From assembly GCA_031547305.1 (NCBI GenBank), contig JAVBSC010000039.1, positions 20,915-84,914 of the forward strand: a stretch of DNA of 64,000 nucleotides, read 5' to 3'. Positions 61,170 to 64,000 of the stretch are shown one piece after another. The translations under genes were made by a program, and so were the position numbers. Below the pieces are notes generated by a model. The model was not told the DNA's origin, searched no databases, and saw only the letters and a list, made by a program, of their open reading frames with translations. The first letter of the stretch is position 1, and the number at the start of each line of letters is the position of its first letter. The stretch is from JAVBSC01 sp031547305 (GTDB lineage: Bacteria; Desulfobacterota; Desulfovibrionia; Desulfovibrionales; Desulfovibrionaceae).

Positions 61170-62294
61170 ATGAAAAAGGCGTTCCGGCTGCTTGGCGTTT
61201 TTGCCCTTGTACTCCTGCTTGGCGGCCAGGCCCTTGCGGCTGACGTCAAAATAGGCCTGATGGCCCCGCTTACCGGCTCCTTTGCCGAGGAAGGCCAGGA
61301 CATGAAGCGCATTGTGGAGCTCCTGGCCGAGGAAGTGAACAAGGCCGGCGGCATTAACGGCAACAAAGTGATCATTGAGGTCGCGGACGACGGCAGCGAC
61401 CAGCGCACCGCGGCCCTGGCCGCCCAGCGTCTTTCCACACTGGGCGTGTGCGCGGTCATCGGAACCTACGGCTCTTCCGTAACCGAAGCCTCCCAGGACA
61501 TCTACGCGGAAGCCAAAATCCTTCAGGTGGCCACCGGCTCCACCTCCATCGCCCTTACGGCCAGCGGCTACAAGCTGTTTTTCCGCACCTGCCCGCGCGA
61601 CGACGAGCAGGGCAACGTGGCGGTCAGCACCGTGCGGAAGCTCGGCTTCAAAAATATCGCCATCCTGCACGACAACTCCTCCTACGCCAAAGGCCTGGCT
61701 GACGAAGCCAAGGCCGGATTTGAAAAGGCCGGCAAGGAAAAAATCGTCTTCTTTGACGCCCTGCAGCCCAACGAGCGCGACTACACCGCCATCCTCACCA
61801 AGCTGAAGACAGCGGGGCCGGACGCCATACTGTTTACCGGATATTATCCGGAAGCCGGCATGCTCTTGCGCCAGATGAAGGAAATGGGCTGGTCCGTGCC
61901 CATGATCGGCGGCGACGCCACCAACAACGCCAAGCTGGTGGAAATAGCCGGCAAGGACGCCGTGGCCGGCTACTACTTCATCTCCCCGCCCATGCCCGCG
62001 GACCTGGATTCCCAGGTGGCCAAGGACTTCATCAAGGCTTACAGGGCCAAGTACAACGCCCTGCCCAGCTCCATCTGGTCCGTGGCCGCCGGCGACGCCT
62101 TCAAGGTCATTGCGGAAGCCGTCCGGGCCGTCGGCCCGGATTCCCAGAAAATGGCCGACTACCTGCATAAGGACCTCAAAAACTTCGACGGCCTGACCGG
62201 CAAGATCTCCTTTGACGACAAGGGCGACCGCGTGGGCGATCTGTATCGCTTTTACAGGGTCGACAAAGACGGCAATTTCGTGCTTCAGCCCTAA
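61170..62294 (+). CDS. livK: branched-chain amino acid-type ABC substrate-binding protein
   Basis: A 374-residue periplasmic binding protein (Peripla_BP_6). A signal peptide (about 1-23, ending ALAADV) is followed by KIGLMAPLTGSFAEEGQDM, AVIGTYGSSVTEA and GSTSIALTASGYKLFF, characteristic of LivJ/LivK. Ligands of the family include Leu/Ile/Val, amides and aromatic acids, so the exact one is open. GGAGG six bases before the ATG fixes the start. It heads a liv operon; a hairpin separates it from livH. Confidence 0.92.
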   Translation: MKKAFRLLGVFALVLLLGGQALAADVKIGLMAPLTGSFAEEGQDMKRIVELLAEEVNKAGGINGNKVIIEVADDGSDQRTAALAAQRLSTLGVCAVIGTYGSSVTEASQDIYAEAKILQVATGSTSIALTASGYKLFFRTCPRDDEQGNVAVSTVRKLGFKNIAILHDNSSYAKGLADEAKAGFEKAGKEKIVFFDALQPNERDYTAILTKLKTAGPDAILFTGYYPEAGMLLRQMKEMGWSVPMIGGDATNNAKLVEIAGKDAVAGYYFISPPMPADLDSQVAKDFIKAYRAKYNALPSSIWSVAAGDAFKVIAEAVRAVGPDSQKMADYLHKDLKNFDGLTGKISFDDKGDRVGDLYRFYRVDKDGNFVLQP

Positions 62295-62299
62295 AATTC

Positions 62300-62334
62300 A
62301 TATGACTGGGGGGGCAAAGCCCCCTCAGTCATAT
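62300..62334 (+). terminator. intercistronic hairpin between livK and livH
   Basis: ATATGACTG and CAGTCATAT outer arms plus an inner G-run/C-run make a long hairpin, followed by a short AT-rich stretch. It probably attenuates readthrough, so that the binding protein is made in excess over the permeases. Confidence 0.6.
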
Positions 62335-62345
62335 TATATAATCTT

Positions 62346-63251
62346 ATGGAAATATTTTTTCAGCAATTGACCAACGGTTTGGCCGTGGGCGGCATCTACG
62401 CCCTGATCGCCCTGGGGTACACCATGGTCTACGGTGTGCTCAGGCTGATCAACTTCGCGCATGGGGATTTGTTCACCCTGGGAGCCTATCTGGGGTTCAC
62501 CGGTCTGGTGTCCTTTCAGTTGTCCGGCCACGTCGGCAACCTGGCGGGCATGGGTCTGGTGCTGCTCATGGTCATCGGCCTGGTGGCCCTGGCCGGCTAT
62601 CTGCTGGAGCGGGTGGCCTACCGGCCGTTGCGCCATTCCAACCGCCTGGCCGCCGTGGTGTCCGCTCTGGGGGCCTCCATATTTTTCCAGAACGCCATGA
62701 TGCTTATGTACGGCCCGCAGTTTCAGATTTACCCGAGCGATCTGCGGCCGAATGTGGCGCTTTCCTTGTTCGGCATATCCATCCCCCTGGTGCGCATCAT
62801 CATGGTTGGGGCCTCCGTTTCCCTGATGTGCGCCCTGTACTGGTTCATTCACAAAACCCGCACCGGCGCGGCCATCCGCGCCGTGGCCATAGACCAGGGC
62901 GCGGCCAAGCTCATGGGCATTGACGTGAACAGGATCATTTCCCTGGTCTTCATGATCGGCCCGGCCCTGGGCGGAGTGGCCGGGGTTATGGTGGGCATGT
63001 ACTACGGCCAGATCAAATACGACATGGGCACGGTATATGGCCTGAAAGCCTTTACCGCCGCCATTCTGGGCGGCATAGGCAATATGCCCGGCGCCATGCT
63101 GGGCGGACTGCTGCTGGGGGTGATCGAAGCTCTTGGCGCGGCCTATATTTCCATTGCCTGGAAAGACGCCATCGCCTTCCTGGTGCTCATCCTGATTCTG
63201 ATCCTGCGGCCCACCGGGCTCTTGGGCGAACGCGTGGCGGAAAAAGTATGA
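62346..63251 (+). CDS. livH: branched-chain amino acid ABC permease LivH
   Basis: The 301-residue inner-membrane permease has about eight helices and the LivH opening QQLTNGLAVGGIYALIALGYTMVYG. Further family motifs are LINFAHGDLF, ERVAYRPLRHSNRL and the EAA-like loop RAVAIDQGAAKLMGID, which contacts the ATPase. Normal length. The stop overlaps the livM start in ATGA. Confidence 0.94.
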   Translation: MEIFFQQLTNGLAVGGIYALIALGYTMVYGVLRLINFAHGDLFTLGAYLGFTGLVSFQLSGHVGNLAGMGLVLLMVIGLVALAGYLLERVAYRPLRHSNRLAAVVSALGASIFFQNAMMLMYGPQFQIYPSDLRPNVALSLFGISIPLVRIIMVGASVSLMCALYWFIHKTRTGAAIRAVAIDQGAAKLMGIDVNRIISLVFMIGPALGGVAGVMVGMYYGQIKYDMGTVYGLKAFTAAILGGIGNMPGAMLGGLLLGVIEALGAAYISIAWKDAIAFLVLILILILRPTGLLGERVAEKV

Positions 63252-64000
63252 AGCCGGACCGCATCAGGATCGTCTGCCTCGGCCTGCTGGTCATCTTCAT
63301 GCTGGCTCTGCCGCATCTGATCAATCCGTACTGGACCAGGCTGGTCAACGACATCGGTATTTACGCCATTCTGACCTTGTCGCTGAACATCATTCTCGGC
63401 CAGACCGGAATGTTCAACATGGGGCATGCGGCCTTTTTCGCCATAGGCGCGTATGTAACGGGTATTCTTAACACTTTGTACGGCGTGCCTGTGCTCTGGC
63501 TGCTGCCCGTGGCCGGGGCCGCGGCCGCCTTGTTCGGCATACTGGTGGCCAGGCCGATCATCCACCTTCGCGGGGACTATCTGCTGGTGGTGACCATAGG
63601 CATAGTGGAAATCGTGCGCATCACCCTGGTGAACAACGTCTTCGGCCTGACCGGCGGCAGCGACGGCATCCGGCGCATCGCCCGGCCGCAGATATTCGGC
63701 TACACCATCATCCGCGAAGACCAGTTTTTTTATCTGATCTGGGGGTTCGCGGCCGTGAGCATCCTGCTTTTCCTGCTTCTGGAGCGTTCCCGCTTTGGCC
63801 GGGCGCTCAACTACATCAAGCATGACGAGCTGGCCGCCGAGGGCAGCGGGGTGAACACCTCGCGCTACAAGATGCTGGCCTTCGGCCTGGGGGCCTTCTG
63901 GGCCGGCATGGCCGGCACCTTGTTCGCCACGCGCATGAAGACCATTGCCCCGCAAAGCTTTTCCTTTGCCGAATCCGTCATGCTCTTCGCCATCGTCATC
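63248..64000 (+). CDS. livM: branched-chain amino acid ABC permease LivM (partial, 3' end outside window)
   Basis: The first 251 codons of the second permease. It shows LivM features: LTLSLNIILGQTGMFNMGHAAFFAIGAYVTG, LRGDYLLVVTIGIVEIVRI and GLTGGSDGI, with the cytoplasmic EAA-type loop NYIKHDELAAEGSGVNTSRYK. The frame is open at the right edge. The ATPase genes (livG/livF) are expected just beyond the window. Confidence 0.94.
   Translation, partial: MKPDRIRIVCLGLLVIFMLALPHLINPYWTRLVNDIGIYAILTLSLNIILGQTGMFNMGHAAFFAIGAYVTGILNTLYGVPVLWLLPVAGAAAALFGILVARPIIHLRGDYLLVVTIGIVEIVRITLVNNVFGLTGGSDGIRRIARPQIFGYTIIREDQFFYLIWGFAAVSILLFLLLERSRFGRALNYIKHDELAAEGSGVNTSRYKMLAFGLGAFWAGMAGTLFATRMKTIAPQSFSFAESVMLFAIVI

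Overview
The window is about 64 kb of GC-rich chromosomal DNA with AT-rich islands. It most resembles a sulfate-reducing bacterium of the Desulfovibrionaceae type. That is an inference from a small c553-type cytochrome, an HdrCBA-FlxDCBA electron-bifurcation operon, hypAB, and a V4R/GGDEF pair. No dissimilatory sulfate-reduction gene, rRNA or housekeeping marker lies in the window to prove it.

Layout. 1-1.2 kb: the end of a taurine/nitrate/sulfonate-type ABC importer (minus strand). 1.7 kb: tRNA-Lys(CUU) with its own promoter and terminator. 1.8-10 kb: dsbD, a V4R protein with a diguanylate cyclase, hypA-hypB-smr (minus), a TPR protein, an AMIN-domain protein and cytochrome c553. 10.5-45.8 kb: a very large exopolysaccharide (EPS) locus of the exosortase/PEP-CTERM kind. 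It opens with an exosortase-EpsI fusion, an initiating sugar-phosphate transferase, a PrsT-like TPR lipoprotein, an outer-membrane barrel, a Wzz/GumC protein, a BY-kinase-like ATPase and an ExeA-like ATPase. Next come an APS-kinase fusion, a UDP-sugar dehydrogenase and a mosaic accessory block: Wzy, Wzx, two sulfotransferases, three GT4 glycosyltransferases, a double pectate-lyase-like beta-helix protein, a radical SAM/SPASM protein, a phosphoethanolamine-transferase-like enzyme and two acyltransferases. It closes with gmd-fcl for GDP-fucose and, on the opposite strand, gmhB-like, manC and manB for GDP-mannose. 46-49.5 kb: an orphan solute-binding protein, a sulfatase and a GntR/HutC regulator, behind a promoter that carries two HutC-type operator boxes. 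49.5-51 kb: RlpA and a stand-alone Cache protein. 51.5-58.6 kb: hdrCBA-flxDCBA. 58.7-60.6 kb: two paralogous exosortase substrates. 61.2-64 kb: livK-livH-livM (livM cut by the window edge).

How the parts work together. GDP-mannose, GDP-fucose and a UDP-uronate would feed an EPS made by the Wzx/Wzy route. The APS kinase domain (fused to an ATP-sulfurylase domain whose active-site motifs look destroyed) would make PAPS, and the two sulfotransferases would use it to sulfate the glycan. The exosortase is expected to process proteins with a PEP-CTERM-like tail. The only two such tails I can see (TPIPG...KRR) are on the 58.7-60.6 kb pair, about 47 kb away, and both of those proteins also carry a Cys...Gln-x-(A/G)-x-W pattern, with identical 58-residue spacing, that looks like a Cys-Gln thioester domain. 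A sulfated EPS in an organism that normally reduces APS instead of phosphorylating it, combined with exosortase-processed possible thioester adhesins, is the most interesting biology here.
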